DNA from: Vibrio mytili
GTDB taxonomy: Bacteria; Pseudomonadota; Gammaproteobacteria; Enterobacterales; Vibrionaceae
DNA: 64,000 nt
Direction of reading: 5' to 3'
NCBI RefSeq assembly: GCF_000830505.1
Contig: NZ_JXOK01000004.1
Location: 124,001 to 188,000, forward strand
Made by a program: the position numbers and the translations under genes. Under the pieces are notes generated by a model. That model had not been told where the DNA came from. It saw only the letters and a list, made by a program, of their open reading frames with translations, and did no database searches. Below are positions 10,880-20,891 of the stretch, one piece after another (position 1 is the stretch's first letter; each line of letters starts with the position of its first letter).

Positions 10880-10953
10880 GTCAGTTTCGCCACAAGCAAT
10901 TTCACCAAAAGCAAATTCACCTAAAGCAAATTCACCTAAAGCAATTTGACCAC
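10880..10953. repeat. 15-bp tandem minisatellite, about 4-5 copies
   Basis: Four adjacent 15-base units start at 10894, 10909, 10924 and 10939. The middle two are identical (AAGCAAATTCACCTA) and the flanking ones differ at a few positions. A degenerate further copy precedes them (10880-10893), and a weaker trace follows. The array lies in the 212-base gap upstream of the EamA gene and downstream of the MFS gene. Confidence 0.85.
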
Positions 10954-11069
10954 TATCAATGTCGCCAAAACAATGTGAAAAGAAGTGAGGTCTGTAACAT
11001 GCGTGCGACAAGCTGGAGTGAAGAGTTTAGATTGCCTCAAACAAGAAGCGAAAACAAGAAACTCTTTAC

Positions 11070-12272
11070 CTAAGACATCGCGTGTGAGTGACTGTTTTTG
11101 TATACACTCACACATTGATAAATGATCACCAGAAGAATACATAGCGCGAGAGCAATACGAGTTGCATCGAGAATACCTTGCCATCCCCAGCCTTGGTAAA
11201 ATGGTTCCAAAAAGAATACGCCTAAGCTAGCACCAGAATAGTAAAATAAACTGTATAATGCTTGCGCACTTCCCTTTGATTTTGTCACTTTCATACCAAT
11301 TAACGTGCTGGCTTGAGCATGGCAAAAGAAGAATCCCACCGACACCATAACCATACCGACAACCATAGTGTAAAGGTTAGACCAACTCATCAGGAAGTTT
11401 GCAGCCAGCATGATCGTTGCACCAAACGCCACACCTGCTATCGGAGAATGCTTTTTAGCAAACTTTCCTGCCAAAGAAGAACTGGTGGTCCCTCCGAGTA
11501 ATGTTAAAAACATCAAACTACGAATATCACTCGGAAGGTTGTAAGGGAAGTCACTCAAAACCATCATTAGGTAATTCGATAAGTTAACAAAGGTACCGAA
11601 CGCCAAGCCAATCAGCAGATACAGTATGACCAACTGCGGGTTTTTCAAGTGATGGCCATAAGCCTTGAGGCATTTTCCTACTTTTAAGGGAGCAGGTTTA
11701 AAGTGACGTTGAACGGGTATTAAGTAATAGATGATAGCGTAGAGAATCACGCTGATCCCTGCAATCACATAACCTGCGTAGGCCCAATCACCGAGATGTT
11801 CGGCGCTCAATCCACCCAGTAGACGACTGCAAATCCCACCCAGCGTATTTGAAGCAACATAAAAACCAACGGCACCGGCTAACCAACTTTTTCTCAGCTC
11901 TTCCCCCATCAACGGAACCGCCAACGCTGGGCAAACCGCTAGGAACATACCTTGGAGAAAACGTAGAGATAAAAATAAGTGGTAATTTTCTACCATAGGA
12001 AGGGCCACAGAGACAGTTATACCCGCTGCTGTTCCTGCCAACAACACTTTGCAGCGGCCAATTGCATCTGACAAGCTCGCAAAGACCAGCAGCCCCAAAC
12101 CCATACCAAGTAGCGGTGCTGACATAGATAGGTTTGCGGCGAGAGAACTCACCTGAAACTCTTTCTGAATAATTGGCAACAAAGGTTGCAGCCAATAAAT
12201 ATTGGAAAAAGTGACGATGGAGAATAAACATACACAGATGACTACTCTGCTGTAATGGGCTGATTTTTTCAC
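11070..12272 (-). CDS. MFS transporter (probable drug or metabolite exporter)
   Basis: A 400-residue, 12-helix major facilitator. Motif A-like loop GLLVFASLSDAIGRCKV follows helix 2, and MFLAVCPALAVPLMGEELRK lies in the region of helices 4-5. The layout resembles YnfM/AraJ-type exporters (IYWLQPLLPIIQKEFQVS near the N-terminus). It is divergent from a LysR-type regulator gene (12423), and a LysR-type palindrome sits between them, so the regulator very likely controls this exporter. The substrate is unknown. Confidence 0.88.
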   Translation of the reverse strand: MKKSAHYSRVVICVCLFSIVTFSNIYWLQPLLPIIQKEFQVSSLAANLSMSAPLLGMGLGLLVFASLSDAIGRCKVLLAGTAAGITVSVALPMVENYHLFLSLRFLQGMFLAVCPALAVPLMGEELRKSWLAGAVGFYVASNTLGGICSRLLGGLSAEHLGDWAYAGYVIAGISVILYAIIYYLIPVQRHFKPAPLKVGKCLKAYGHHLKNPQLVILYLLIGLAFGTFVNLSNYLMMVLSDFPYNLPSDIRSLMFLTLLGGTTSSSLAGKFAKKHSPIAGVAFGATIMLAANFLMSWSNLYTMVVGMVMVSVGFFFCHAQASTLIGMKVTKSKGSAQALYSLFYYSGASLGVFFLEPFYQGWGWQGILDATRIALALCILLVIIYQCVSVYKNSHSHAMS

Positions 12273-12360
12273 TGCTTTACTACTTAATCATTTTCTAATG
12301 ATGAAACGGGTTACAGAGCTAGATTAACGTTCAGCTATGGATAAAAAAAATATTTTGTAT

Positions 12361-12379
12361 TTATCTAATCCATAGATAA
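12361..12379. promoter_or_regulatory. candidate LysR-type operator between MFS gene and lysR-family gene
   Basis: A perfect interrupted palindrome TTATCTAATCCATAGATAA fits the ATC-TA-N5-TA-GAT, T-N11-A pattern bound by LysR-type regulators. It lies 44 bases upstream of the regulator ATG (12423) and 89 bases upstream of the divergent MFS start. A partial repeat (TTAGATAA) follows near 12400. Confidence 0.65.
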
Positions 12380-12422
12380 TATTTATACCAATCAAACGTT
12401 AGATAAGAGAAAGCGAGTTGTC

Positions 12423-13304
12423 ATGGAATTAAGGCAGTTAAAACATTTTGTTGCTGCGGTAGAACAAGGCTCGATCTCCGGAGCAGCCAGAGTTCTGAAT
12501 TTGGCGCAGCCCGCAATCAGTAGCAGCATTAAAAAGCTGGAACAAGAACTGAAAATGCCACTCTTCAATCGCCGAGATCGTGGTATTGACTTAACCAAAG
12601 AAGGCAACGAGTTCCTCTACCATGCGAGACAAATTTTATCTCAGGCAGAAGATGCCAAACTAGCGATGCAGGCGATGGAAGGGTTAGACCAAGGGCTAGT
12701 TGATGTCGCAGTCCCCAGTATGTTGGGATCGTACTATTTCCCTCCACTGCTGATGGCTTTTCGGCACCAGTACCCAAACATTGATATCAATATACTTGAT
12801 ACAGGGACACGTAATATTCGACAACTATTGCTACAAGGAGAAATTGAGCTTGGGGTCATCGCAAGCAAAGATATCACTCCAGAACTAGAACATGGCCCGC
12901 TTATCCGTGAAGAAATGGTGGTATGCATGGCAGTCGACCATCCCCTAGCGGAAAAGGAGGTGATCGAATACGAAGACTTTCTTGCTCATGATTTAGTCCT
13001 GTTTCAAAAAGGCTACTATCACCACACCTTGATAGACAGAATATCTCAACAGGTAAACATTAAACCCAAGGTCGCGTTCAGCAGTAACTTGTTACCGCTA
13101 ATCAAATCGGTCATTCGGCAAGGTTACGCCATCTCCCCGATGTGGAAAGTCGCGATCAATGACGAAGAGGAAATCATCTCTCGCCCATTTGCCGAAACGT
13201 TCGAAATCGATCTCAGTCTCGCTTGGCGCAAAGACAGTTATCTATCTCGAGCCAACCAAGCATTTCGCGACTTTATTTTGAATGAGGCCAATGGTAACCG
13301 TTGA
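12423..13304 (+). CDS. LysR-family transcriptional regulator
   Basis: A 293-residue regulator. Residues 1-60 form the winged helix-turn-helix (MELRQLKHFVAAVEQGSISG, then NLAQPAISSSIKKLEQEL, LFNRR). The rest is a periplasmic-binding-protein-like effector domain (VDVAVPSMLGSYYFPPLLMA, LIREEMVVCMAVDHPL). The start ATG is the family's usual MELRQLKHF. It is divergent from an MFS exporter with a LysR-type palindrome between them, the standard layout of a local regulator and its target. The inducer is unknown. Confidence 0.92.
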   Translation: MELRQLKHFVAAVEQGSISGAARVLNLAQPAISSSIKKLEQELKMPLFNRRDRGIDLTKEGNEFLYHARQILSQAEDAKLAMQAMEGLDQGLVDVAVPSMLGSYYFPPLLMAFRHQYPNIDINILDTGTRNIRQLLLQGEIELGVIASKDITPELEHGPLIREEMVVCMAVDHPLAEKEVIEYEDFLAHDLVLFQKGYYHHTLIDRISQQVNIKPKVAFSSNLLPLIKSVIRQGYAISPMWKVAINDEEEIISRPFAETFEIDLSLAWRKDSYLSRANQAFRDFILNEANGNR

Positions 13305-13373
13305 CCTCATTTTGCTGAAGTGAATACGCAAATTACTGGCAGGTTATCGAGCGACAGGATACAACTCGAGTCA

Positions 13374-14273
13374 CTAATTAATACACGGGCAGTTTGGCGG
13401 GAGTACCAGAGCGATGCTTTTTTGCATGACGTCAAAACGTACATTTTTGGAACGGTATGGTTCACCATCCAAATTGAGAGGTAGCTTATTGGGAAAATCG
13501 ATTTCTAGCCAGCTTGATCTTGTATGTTTCACAAACTCGCCATCGACACTTGGCGTGTTAATTTCTTCAATAACCTTTGGAAGTTGATGGGCTAAAAACG
13601 GGCGCACCAATGTTAGATCCATTAATCCGTCGTTGATTAAAGCCTTGGGTGCTAATTCTTGCCCGCCCCCCGCTAAGCGGCCATTACAAAACGCCCCAAC
13701 CAACATTTCACCTTGATACGTTCCCGATTCGGTTGTAATGGTGCCATCATAAGGTTTGAAGCCTAACGCTTTAACAACGCCCGTCAGCGTATACGCGCCA
13801 CCACCTAAGAAGTTTTTTAACTCAACGGGGGTTTCCGCTGTAATTTCAGCCCCGAAACCCGCAGCAGCAACGTTAATAAAAAAGCGATCATTAGCTTTTA
13901 CGCAATCAACCAACGCCGCATCTCCGTTAACCGCTAACGCGAGCGCATCGCCAATGGTATTTGGAATACGATTGGCAGTCGCAAAGTCATTTGCCGTACC
14001 CAGTGGAATAATCGCAAGCTCTGGCCGTTGGTCTGCATCAATTTGCGCTAAGGCTGCAACGGCTTCATTAACCGTTCCATCGCCGCCAGCAACAACGATT
14101 CGTTTTATTCCTTCAGTCACGGCTTCTTTAATCAAGCGGGCCATATCTTCCGACTCCCACGTGACTCGGACTTGGACCTCTACCCCCTGCTCTCTCATCT
14201 TAATGATTTCATCTCTAAGTTCAGGGTTCCCGGCTTTTTTACCGTTAAGGATGGTACGTATCACATTCATCAT
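13374..14273 (-). CDS. yegS: lipid kinase of the YegS / diacylglycerol kinase family
   Basis: A 299-residue cytoplasmic kinase with the diacylglycerol/sphingosine kinase catalytic domain. It starts with a nucleotide loop ([18 protein letters not shown]), then the GGDGTVNEA motif of the family, then the [10 protein letters not shown] motif. The C-terminal beta domain ends [13 protein letters not shown], where YegS has its substrate cleft. YegS from E. coli phosphorylates phosphatidylglycerol in vitro; the physiological substrate is unclear. Two adjacent ATG codons exist (14273, 14270). It is a single gene convergent with the LysR gene. Confidence 0.92.
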   Translation of the reverse strand: MMNVIRTILNGKKAGNPELRDEIIKMREQGVEVQVRVTWESEDMARLIKEAVTEGIKRIVVAGGDGTVNEAVAALAQIDADQRPELAIIPLGTANDFATANRIPNTIGDALALAVNGDAALVDCVKANDRFFINVAAAGFGAEITAETPVELKNFLGGGAYTLTGVVKALGFKPYDGTITTESGTYQGEMLVGAFCNGRLAGGGQELAPKALINDGLMDLTLVRPFLAHQLPKVIEEINTPSVDGEFVKHTRSSWLEIDFPNKLPLNLDGEPYRSKNVRFDVMQKSIALVLPPNCPCIN

Positions 14274-14476
14274 AGGTTTCCTTTAGATAGAGGTATCAAA
14301 CACTTCCTGGTTACTTTGGTCGACTTTACTTTACATCGTCTGTTTCAGTTACGCTATTCGTATCACCGCAACTAAGTTCCCTGTCGTTTATTCCGCTGAT
14401 TTATCACTCGAACTTTGGTATTTCTTTGTTTAATTTGCTTTAATCAATACAAATACCATTTACTCAAAATAACTCG

Positions 14477-16831
14477 ATGAATTTTCGCCTTATTTTTCTT
14501 GTTGCTATTGTCAGTTTATTTGCAGGTTGTGCTACTTATGCTGGCCTTAACTTCGACCAACTTTTTGGCCCGCAGCTCGTTCGTGAGCGCACGGTAGGTG
14601 TCGAAACCAAACAAGCTAATTTCTTTCAAAAAGAAGTCAAACCCATCATAGACAACCGCTGTGTGGTATGCCATGCGTGCTACGATGCGCCATGTCAGTT
14701 GAAGCTTTCGTCCGTCGAAGGGATTGACCGTGGGGCATCAAAAGCCTTGGTTTATGAAGGTACACGCCTTATTGCAGCCGCTCCCACTCGTTTGTTTGAA
14801 GATGCCCAAACCACTCAAGAATGGCGAGATGCTGGCTTCCACCCGGTGTTAAATGAACGTGAACAAAGCATGGCTGCGAACCTCGACGCCGGTTTGATTG
14901 CTCGTTTATTGCAACAAAAAGAGCGCCACCCCCTACCAGAACAAGTGCAGTTAGAGGGGTTTGATTTTTCCATAGACCGTGAGCAAACCTGTCCGACCAT
15001 GGAAGAGTACGAACAGTACGAAAAGGACAACCCGACATGGGGAATGCCATTTGGTATGCCCAATCTAACCAACAGCGAATACCATACTTTGATGAATTGG
15101 TTAGAGAATGGCGCTCTGATGAATGTCCACAACCCAATCAGCGACCACCAGCAAACGCTTATCGACAAATATGAAACGTTGCTTAATAACTCTGAACTCA
15201 AACATCAGTTAATGGCACGCTATATCTATGAGCACTTATTCCTTTCACATCTGTATTTCTCGGAACTAAACGAGCAGCCGCGTTTCTTTACCCTGGTCCG
15301 CTCTTCAACACCACCTGGACAACCTGTTCAGCGTATCGCTACACGTCGGCCATATGATGAGCCAGGTGTTGAACGCGTGTATTACCGCATCATTCCTGAG
15401 CAAGGCACTATCGTTGATAAAACACACATGCCGTATGCGTTAAATAAGCAACGTTTCAACAACTGGCGTCAATGGTTTATCGACTCAGAATATAGCGTAT
15501 CTAAACTCCCAAGCTATGAACCAGAAGTCGCCGCAAATCCAATGACGGCCTTTATCGACCTTCCCGTAAAATCACGCTTTAGGTTCATGCTGGATAATGC
15601 CCAAAATACAATCATGGCTTATATAAAAGGGCCAGTGTGCCGAGGCCAACTTGCGCTCAATGTGATTAACGATCGTTTTTGGGTACTTTTCCTCGATCCT
15701 GATACAAGCAGCATTCCGGAAGTGAACGAGTTTTACCGCTCTCAGGCAGCAAATCTCAAACTCCCTGGAGAGCTGGAGAGTAATACTCTTCCGGTCACCA
15801 ATTGGGTAAAATACGCCAGTCAGCAAGCCCGCTATCTCGAAGCGAAATCTGCGTTTTCAAACGAATGGTTCAAAGAGCACGAAAACCTGTCAATGAATAT
15901 TATTTGGGATGGTGATGGAAACAACCCAAATGCTGCGCTGACGGTATTTCGCCATTTTGATAGTGCGTCCGTCGTACAAGGCTTAGTTGGCGAACAGCCC
16001 AAAACAGTATGGGTACTTGATTACGCACTACTAGAAAGAATTCATTATCTGTTAGTGGCAGGGTTTGATGTCTACGGCAACTTTGGTCATCAATTAATCA
16101 CGCGCATGTTTATGGACTTTTTGCGCCTTGAAGGTGAAAGTAATTTTGTATCCTTGCTCCCAGCAGATATGCGTCACCAACTGCAATCGAGTTGGTATCA
16201 AAACCAAAGCCCTCAATTGAGCGACTTCTTACAACGCAACGTGAAACCATTCAACCAACCAACAAGTATCGTCTATGAAACGGATGACCCGATGAAAGAG
16301 CTACTGGATAAGCTCCGTCAGCGTTTGTCTCCGATATTGAACACGCGATATGAAATCGTCAATACCGCCCTCTCTTCAGAGAGTGAAACCCAGCTCAAAC
16401 GTATAGGAACGCTTCGTGGTGAAGGGCTGAAAACTATCCCACAAATCACCATGTTAATGGTACAAAGTCAGGCAGGCAAAGATGAACTGTTTACTTTGCT
16501 GCACAATAACGCTCATACCAATATCTCGAGTTTGTTTGATGAAGAGAGTAACCGAGATTTCGCGAACGATGACATGACCATCGTACGCGGTGTCGTCGGA
16601 AGTTACCCGGCTGCGTTTTTCTCGATAAAAGAGGCGCAAGTCACAGGTTTTGTCGATCAATTCAGCGCAATAAAAAGTGAAGCTGATTACGTTAACTTAT
16701 TGGATCGTTTTGCGATTCGCCGTAGCTCAGATAAATTCTGGTCATTCAGTGATCGCCTACATAAATGGTACCGTGCAAAACAACCGATCGAATTTGGATT
16801 ACTTGACTATAATCGTGTTGAGAATCGATGA
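14477..16831 (+). CDS. cti: fatty acid cis/trans isomerase (CTI)
   Basis: Periplasmic heme enzyme that converts cis-unsaturated membrane fatty acids to trans, stiffening the membrane under solvent or heat stress. The 784-residue precursor has a lipoprotein-like leader (LIFLVAIVSLFAGC). This is followed by the cytochrome c-type heme site CVVCHACYDAPC near residue 60, which is diagnostic for CTI. Other family landmarks are the MPFGMPNLTNSEY region and RVYYRIIPEQGTIVDKTHMP. The length matches CTI from Pseudomonas and Vibrio. It is followed after 18 bases by a small gene and a strong terminator. Confidence 0.95.
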   Translation: MNFRLIFLVAIVSLFAGCATYAGLNFDQLFGPQLVRERTVGVETKQANFFQKEVKPIIDNRCVVCHACYDAPCQLKLSSVEGIDRGASKALVYEGTRLIAAAPTRLFEDAQTTQEWRDAGFHPVLNEREQSMAANLDAGLIARLLQQKERHPLPEQVQLEGFDFSIDREQTCPTMEEYEQYEKDNPTWGMPFGMPNLTNSEYHTLMNWLENGALMNVHNPISDHQQTLIDKYETLLNNSELKHQLMARYIYEHLFLSHLYFSELNEQPRFFTLVRSSTPPGQPVQRIATRRPYDEPGVERVYYRIIPEQGTIVDKTHMPYALNKQRFNNWRQWFIDSEYSVSKLPSYEPEVAANPMTAFIDLPVKSRFRFMLDNAQNTIMAYIKGPVCRGQLALNVINDRFWVLFLDPDTSSIPEVNEFYRSQAANLKLPGELESNTLPVTNWVKYASQQARYLEAKSAFSNEWFKEHENLSMNIIWDGDGNNPNAALTVFRHFDSASVVQGLVGEQPKTVWVLDYALLERIHYLLVAGFDVYGNFGHQLITRMFMDFLRLEGESNFVSLLPADMRHQLQSSWYQNQSPQLSDFLQRNVKPFNQPTSIVYETDDPMKELLDKLRQRLSPILNTRYEIVNTALSSESETQLKRIGTLRGEGLKTIPQITMLMVQSQAGKDELFTLLHNNAHTNISSLFDEESNRDFANDDMTIVRGVVGSYPAAFFSIKEAQVTGFVDQFSAIKSEADYVNLLDRFAIRRSSDKFWSFSDRLHKWYRAKQPIEFGLLDYNRVENR

Positions 16832-16849
16832 TGATTTAAGGGGGTTCTC

Positions 16850-17041
16850 ATGGGTATCCGAGATAATATTGCCGCTCTTGAACAACAAATCTACATCGCT
16901 TGTTCAGAGGGAGACTACGACACGGTCAACATGCTTGAGCATCAACTCGAATACTTGCGTGGCAAAGTGGAGCATCCTTTAGACGATGATCCCTATGCTT
17001 TAGACACTCGGTTCGAGTGGGAAGATGATTTGACCAAATAG
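16850..17041 (+). CDS. small conserved-looking acidic protein, function unknown
   Basis: A 63-residue protein with a helical N-terminal part (NIAALEQQIYIACSEGDYD) and an acidic tail (HPLDDDPYALDT). The ribosome site AAGGGGGTTC just before the ATG at 16850 and a strong terminator right after the stop support expression. It lies 18 bases after cti, so it is probably co-transcribed. I do not recognise a family. The helical-pair appearance suggests a small binding partner, but that is inference. Confidence 0.7.
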   Translation: MGIRDNIAALEQQIYIACSEGDYDTVNMLEHQLEYLRGKVEHPLDDDPYALDTRFEWEDDLTK

Positions 17042-17042
17042 A

Positions 17043-17071
17043 AAAAACCTCCGGCGCAACCGGAGGTTTTT
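17043..17071 (+). terminator. Rho-independent terminator after cti and the small gene
   Basis: A 12-bp stem (AAAAACCTCCGG, loop CGCAA, CCGGAGGTTTTT) starts 2 bases after the stop codon. It can act in both directions, so it may also serve the minus-strand nitrate reductase gene. Confidence 0.95.
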
Positions 17072-17170
17072 GTTTCAGTTAGCGCCAAGCAGCACTAAGC
17101 AACAAGGTTAAGAGGCGAATCAAAGATGACCTATCGCAGTCAATAGCTCTGTCATACGCGTTCGCATCCA

Positions 17171-19641
17171 CTAATCAAGATACGCCTGCAAAGCAGCCGT
17201 ATCATCAACACGCGTACTGAACAATTCACTTAGCGCTTCCACCTCATTTGAGCCTAGCTCTTGTAAGGTCAGTTTATAGATAGAGGTAATGCGCTCCTCT
17301 GCTATCGAGATGACTCCTTTTGTATTCGGTTCATCTTTCGACAGCACTTTTCCAACCGATTGGATACACGGCAACCGAGCCTCTACTTCTTGCTGTAAAA
17401 GTAGAATATCCATAGGAGTACGGATCCGATACAAATACCCGCCATCCACTTTCTGCCTCGCAACATAACCAACATTCTCGAAAACAATCGACTGAGTAAC
17501 CAAAACAGTGGCGCAGGTTTGATACTTGTATGGTTTGATGTCAACAGGCGTAAATTTGAACTCTGGTTGTCCAGACAACCGATCAGTCCGGGCGTCGACT
17601 AATGCACACGGCTTACTTAATGGACCGGTGATCTCGTTCCAGTGAATCGGAACAAATAATTCTCCATGTTTCATAGTCTCGCTAAGGACCGTCTTAACCA
17701 CACACTCACCGTTGGCATTGAACACAGTGACCATGTCTCCATCACTGAGATCATATTGCATTGCAGTTTCAGGATGGATTAATACGTATGGCTCCTTTGC
17801 ATGCTCCGCCAAACGACTCGATAGACCGGTTCGTGTCATTGTATGCCAGTGGTCTCGGCTTCTGCCCGTATTCAGCACGAGTGGAAAGCGTTTCGTTGTA
17901 GATGTCACTGGAGCACTATGTTTTACCGGGATAAAATTAGCACGATGATCCTCAGTAAAGTATTGGTTATCTGTAAACATTCTCTGATTCACAACTTCGT
18001 TCTGTTTCTGTTCGACCGGCCATTGCTGCGGATCAAGTGAGTTGTACTCAGAGTCGGTTAGTCCTACCAGTCCCGCTAAATTGAGATCCCGCTGTTTATC
18101 GTTGTTTCTCAATGTCGTGAGTTCCGCATATTCCTTGAAGATCTGCCCTTCATGCAAGTAATCAAACGAGTCTTTAAAGCCTAATTTTTGTGCGACCTGA
18201 GAGACAATCCACCAATCTGGTTTCGCTAAGCCAGGACTGGCTAATAACCTGCGTTGACGTGAAATTCGACGTTCAGAATTGGTAACAGTGCCCGATTTTT
18301 CGCTCCAGCCTTGCGCTGGCAATAAAATATCGGCATAAGCTGTTGTTGCCGTCTGCTCAATGCAATCCGACACTACAACCAAAGGACATTGGTTTAACGC
18401 CTGCTTAATCTTCTCACTGTCAGGAAGGCTAACGACAGGGTTTGTCGCCATAATCCAAATCGCTTTAATCTCGCCCTTGTGAATAGCATCAAACATATCG
18501 ATCGCCTTTAAACCGGGCTTTTTCGCCAGATTATCGGTTCGCCAGAACGCTTCGAGCTGCTCAATATCGTCAGGGCGATTAAATTCCATATGCCAGCGAG
18601 CGTGTTCGCTAACGCCCCAACCTCTCTGCCCCCCATTGCGTTGGGTTGCCCTGTCACAGAAAATGGGCCAGTCCCTTCTTTGCCGATTTTTCCAGTCGCT
18701 AAATGACAATTAATAATGCTATTTACTTTGTCGGATCCTTGAGAGGACTGATTCACGCCCTGCGAATATATCGTGATTACCTTTTCGGTATTGGTGAAAA
18801 AATCATAAAACTGTTGGAGTGCCGATGCATCAATTCCGGTCACTTCACTCACATCTGCATCATTGAGTGCTGCTTGGTACGCGTCACTAAAGCCATTTGT
18901 CGCAGAACCAATAAATGCGTGATCAACCCGACTATGTTCGCCGAGATGGACCAACAAGCCGTTAAATAGTGAAACATCCGAACCCGGATTTATCGCTAAA
19001 TGAAGATCGGCTAACTCGCAGGATTCATTACGGCGCGGATCGATCACAATGACGTTCAGGTTAGGATTGGTTTGCTTTGCAGCTCTCAGACGTTGAAATA
19101 AGACGGGGTGACACCAAGCCAGATTAGAACCGACAAGTATGACTAAGTCTGTTTTCTCAAGATCTTCATAGCAGACAGGTACCGTATCCATACCAAAGGC
19201 TCGCTTATGACCAACTACGGTAGACGCCATACACAAGCGGGAATTGCTATCTATATTAGCGGTTCCGAGATAACCTTTGATGAGTTTATTTGCGACATAG
19301 TAATCTTCTGTTAGTAGTTGCCCAGACACATAGAAAGCCACCGCATCCGGACCAAACTTTTCTATAGTATCAGCGAAACCTTTCGCTACTCGAGACAGAG
19401 CCTCGTCCCATTCGGAGTCTCGCCACTCACCGCTTTCTGTTTTCAGCTTTGGAGTGAGCAAACGGCCGTCATGTATAACCGTGTCACCAAGAGCGATACC
19501 TTTAGTACAGAGTTTACCGTAATTTGAGGGGTGCGCTTTGTCACCACGTACTTCTAGCTGCCCATTTGACATTGGTCTTGCTTCGATGCCACATCCTACA
19601 CCACAATAAGCACATGTTGATTTGATCCATCCTTCGCTCAT
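17171..19641 (-). pseudogene. nasA: assimilatory nitrate reductase, catalytic molybdopterin subunit, frameshifted in this sequence
   Basis: Reduces nitrate to nitrite for nitrogen assimilation. The N-terminus has the [4Fe-4S] site CAYCGVGC...CTKG. The bis-MGD molybdopterin domain follows, with the active-site Cys region NSRLCMASTVVGHKRAFG. The molybdopterin dinucleotide-binding C-terminal domain has LVLNTGRSRDHWHTMTRTG. The frame breaks at about 18592: LANTLAGIWNL leaves the family, while the other frame gives HMEFNRPDDIEQLEAFWR. Adding one base (GGCATATG to GGCCATATG) gives LAGHMEFNRP and an 823-residue protein. The ATG at 19641 (MSEGWIKSTCAYCG) is preferred over the upstream 19698. Unlike Klebsiella NasA, no BFD-type extra cluster is seen at the C-terminus. 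It is divergent from the nirBD operon, with a sigma-54 promoter match upstream. Confidence 0.9.
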
Positions 19642-19676
19642 ATCACCCGTCTCCAATATTCCTTTTAAATACTGAG

Positions 19677-19693
19677 TAGCAAAAAACATTCCA
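19677..19693 (-). promoter_or_regulatory. candidate sigma-54 promoter for nitrate reductase
   Basis: On the minus strand TGGAATGTTTTTTGCTA carries GG and GC exactly 12 bases apart as in -24/-12 promoters, with TTGC at -12. The -24 element lacks the usual CAC. It ends 35 bases upstream of the chosen ATG. Confidence 0.5.
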
Positions 19694-19970
19694 AACACAA
19701 AAAACTGAACATTAACTTAATATTATTAATATTAATCAACAAGATAAAACAAGGGATACCTCTAAAGTAGTAGATGGTATTACTTTATAAAACTACCACC
19801 TTTTATGTATATTTACCCATATTGATGCATTCATAACCATAAAAACCCAACATCTACCCCTTTTGGCAATACCGCCTACCCTCCTATTTTTTGTACGAAA
19901 ACTCACTCCACAAAACATAACCAATTGTATTTTAAAAGATTAATTCTATTTTTTAGGAAAAATACATTCA

Positions 19971-19986
19971 TGGCACCCATGTTGCT
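19971..19986 (+). promoter_or_regulatory. sigma-54 (-24/-12) promoter of the siroheme synthase-nirBD operon
   Basis: TGGCACCCATGTTGCT is an exact match to the TGGCAC-N5-TTGC(A/T) consensus. It lies 46 bases upstream of the chosen cobA start, so the open frame that runs through it is not coding there. Nitrogen-regulated activation (NtrC type) would be expected for these genes; no enhancer site could be identified with confidence in the 390-base divergent region. Confidence 0.85.
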
Positions 19987-20032
19987 ATGTGAGATACATA
20001 CATCTAGCAAAATCACATTCGAGGCAATGGCA

Positions 20033-20848
20033 ATGATGATGAATAAAGAACATACCGTTATTGGAAGCGTATCACTGGTAGGTGCAGGCCCTGGCGATCC
20101 AAACTTACTTACCGTCAAAGCAATGAAAGCCATCAAGGGTGCCGACGTCATCGTGTACGACAACCTTGTCAGTGAAGGCATCCGCGCTTTGTTTCCTGCT
20201 CATTGCCAACGCGTTTATGTCGGAAAAGCCAAAGGCTGCCATAGCTATAAACAAGAAGAGATCAACCAGTTGATCGCGAACTTTGCTTTAGATGGACAGA
20301 CTGTATGTCGTGTGAAAGGCGGTGACTCCTTTGTATTCGGACGTGGTGGAGAGGAGATGCTGTTTCTTGCGAAATTGGGGGTTGATGTGAATGTTGTTCC
20401 TGGCATTACCGCAGCATCTGGGTGTACGACCTATTCCAACATTCCACTTACCCATCGCGGGCTTGCTCAGGGGTGCACGTTTATTACCGCACATGCTGAT
20501 AAGCGCTTAGAAATAAATTGGAATGCATTAGCTCAACTTAACCAAACATTGGTTATTTATATGGGGCTAACAAAAGCACCACAAATACAGCAACAGTTGA
20601 CCAGTGCTGGTATGGAAACCGATAAACCAGTGGCCATTATTGAAAATGGCTGTACTCCACAGCAAAGAACCATCGTTGGCCAACTATCTGAGCTTGCTGA
20701 ATTGACATCACGTCACGCAATCAAGTCGCCAGCACTTATCGTCATAGGTGATGTTGTGAATGTTGCAAGCCAAATGGAATGGTTGCAGCAGCTTAACGAC
20801 AAGAATACCACGCCTCTTTCCGAGCCCAGCTTACTTAAAAGCGCTTAA
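20033..20848 (+). CDS. cobA: uroporphyrinogen-III C-methyltransferase (siroheme synthesis)
   Basis: SAM-dependent methyltransferase that makes precorrin-2, the precursor of the siroheme used by the nitrite reductase encoded next. The protein shows the family order LVGAGPGDPNLLTVKA, DVIVYDNLVS, VYVGKAKG, RVKGGDSFVFGRGGEE and VPGITAASG, then the C-terminal region NIPLTHRG. It is the single-domain SUMT form, without the CysG dehydrogenase/chelatase half. The frame is open further upstream but crosses the sigma-54 promoter. The ATG cluster at 20027-20039 behind GAGG is the real start region, and 20033 gives the best spacing. It lies 43 bases before nirB. Confidence 0.94.
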   Translation: MMMNKEHTVIGSVSLVGAGPGDPNLLTVKAMKAIKGADVIVYDNLVSEGIRALFPAHCQRVYVGKAKGCHSYKQEEINQLIANFALDGQTVCRVKGGDSFVFGRGGEEMLFLAKLGVDVNVVPGITAASGCTTYSNIPLTHRGLAQGCTFITAHADKRLEINWNALAQLNQTLVIYMGLTKAPQIQQQLTSAGMETDKPVAIIENGCTPQQRTIVGQLSELAELTSRHAIKSPALIVIGDVVNVASQMEWLQQLNDKNTTPLSEPSLLKSA

Positions 20849-20891
20849 TCACACGGTCAAGAATTTCAGAATCACTAAGGGAAATAAGATT

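Noticed and set aside
19925..20032. Longer N-terminus for the siroheme methyltransferase
   Set aside because: The open frame includes the exact sigma-54 promoter, so the true start has to be downstream.
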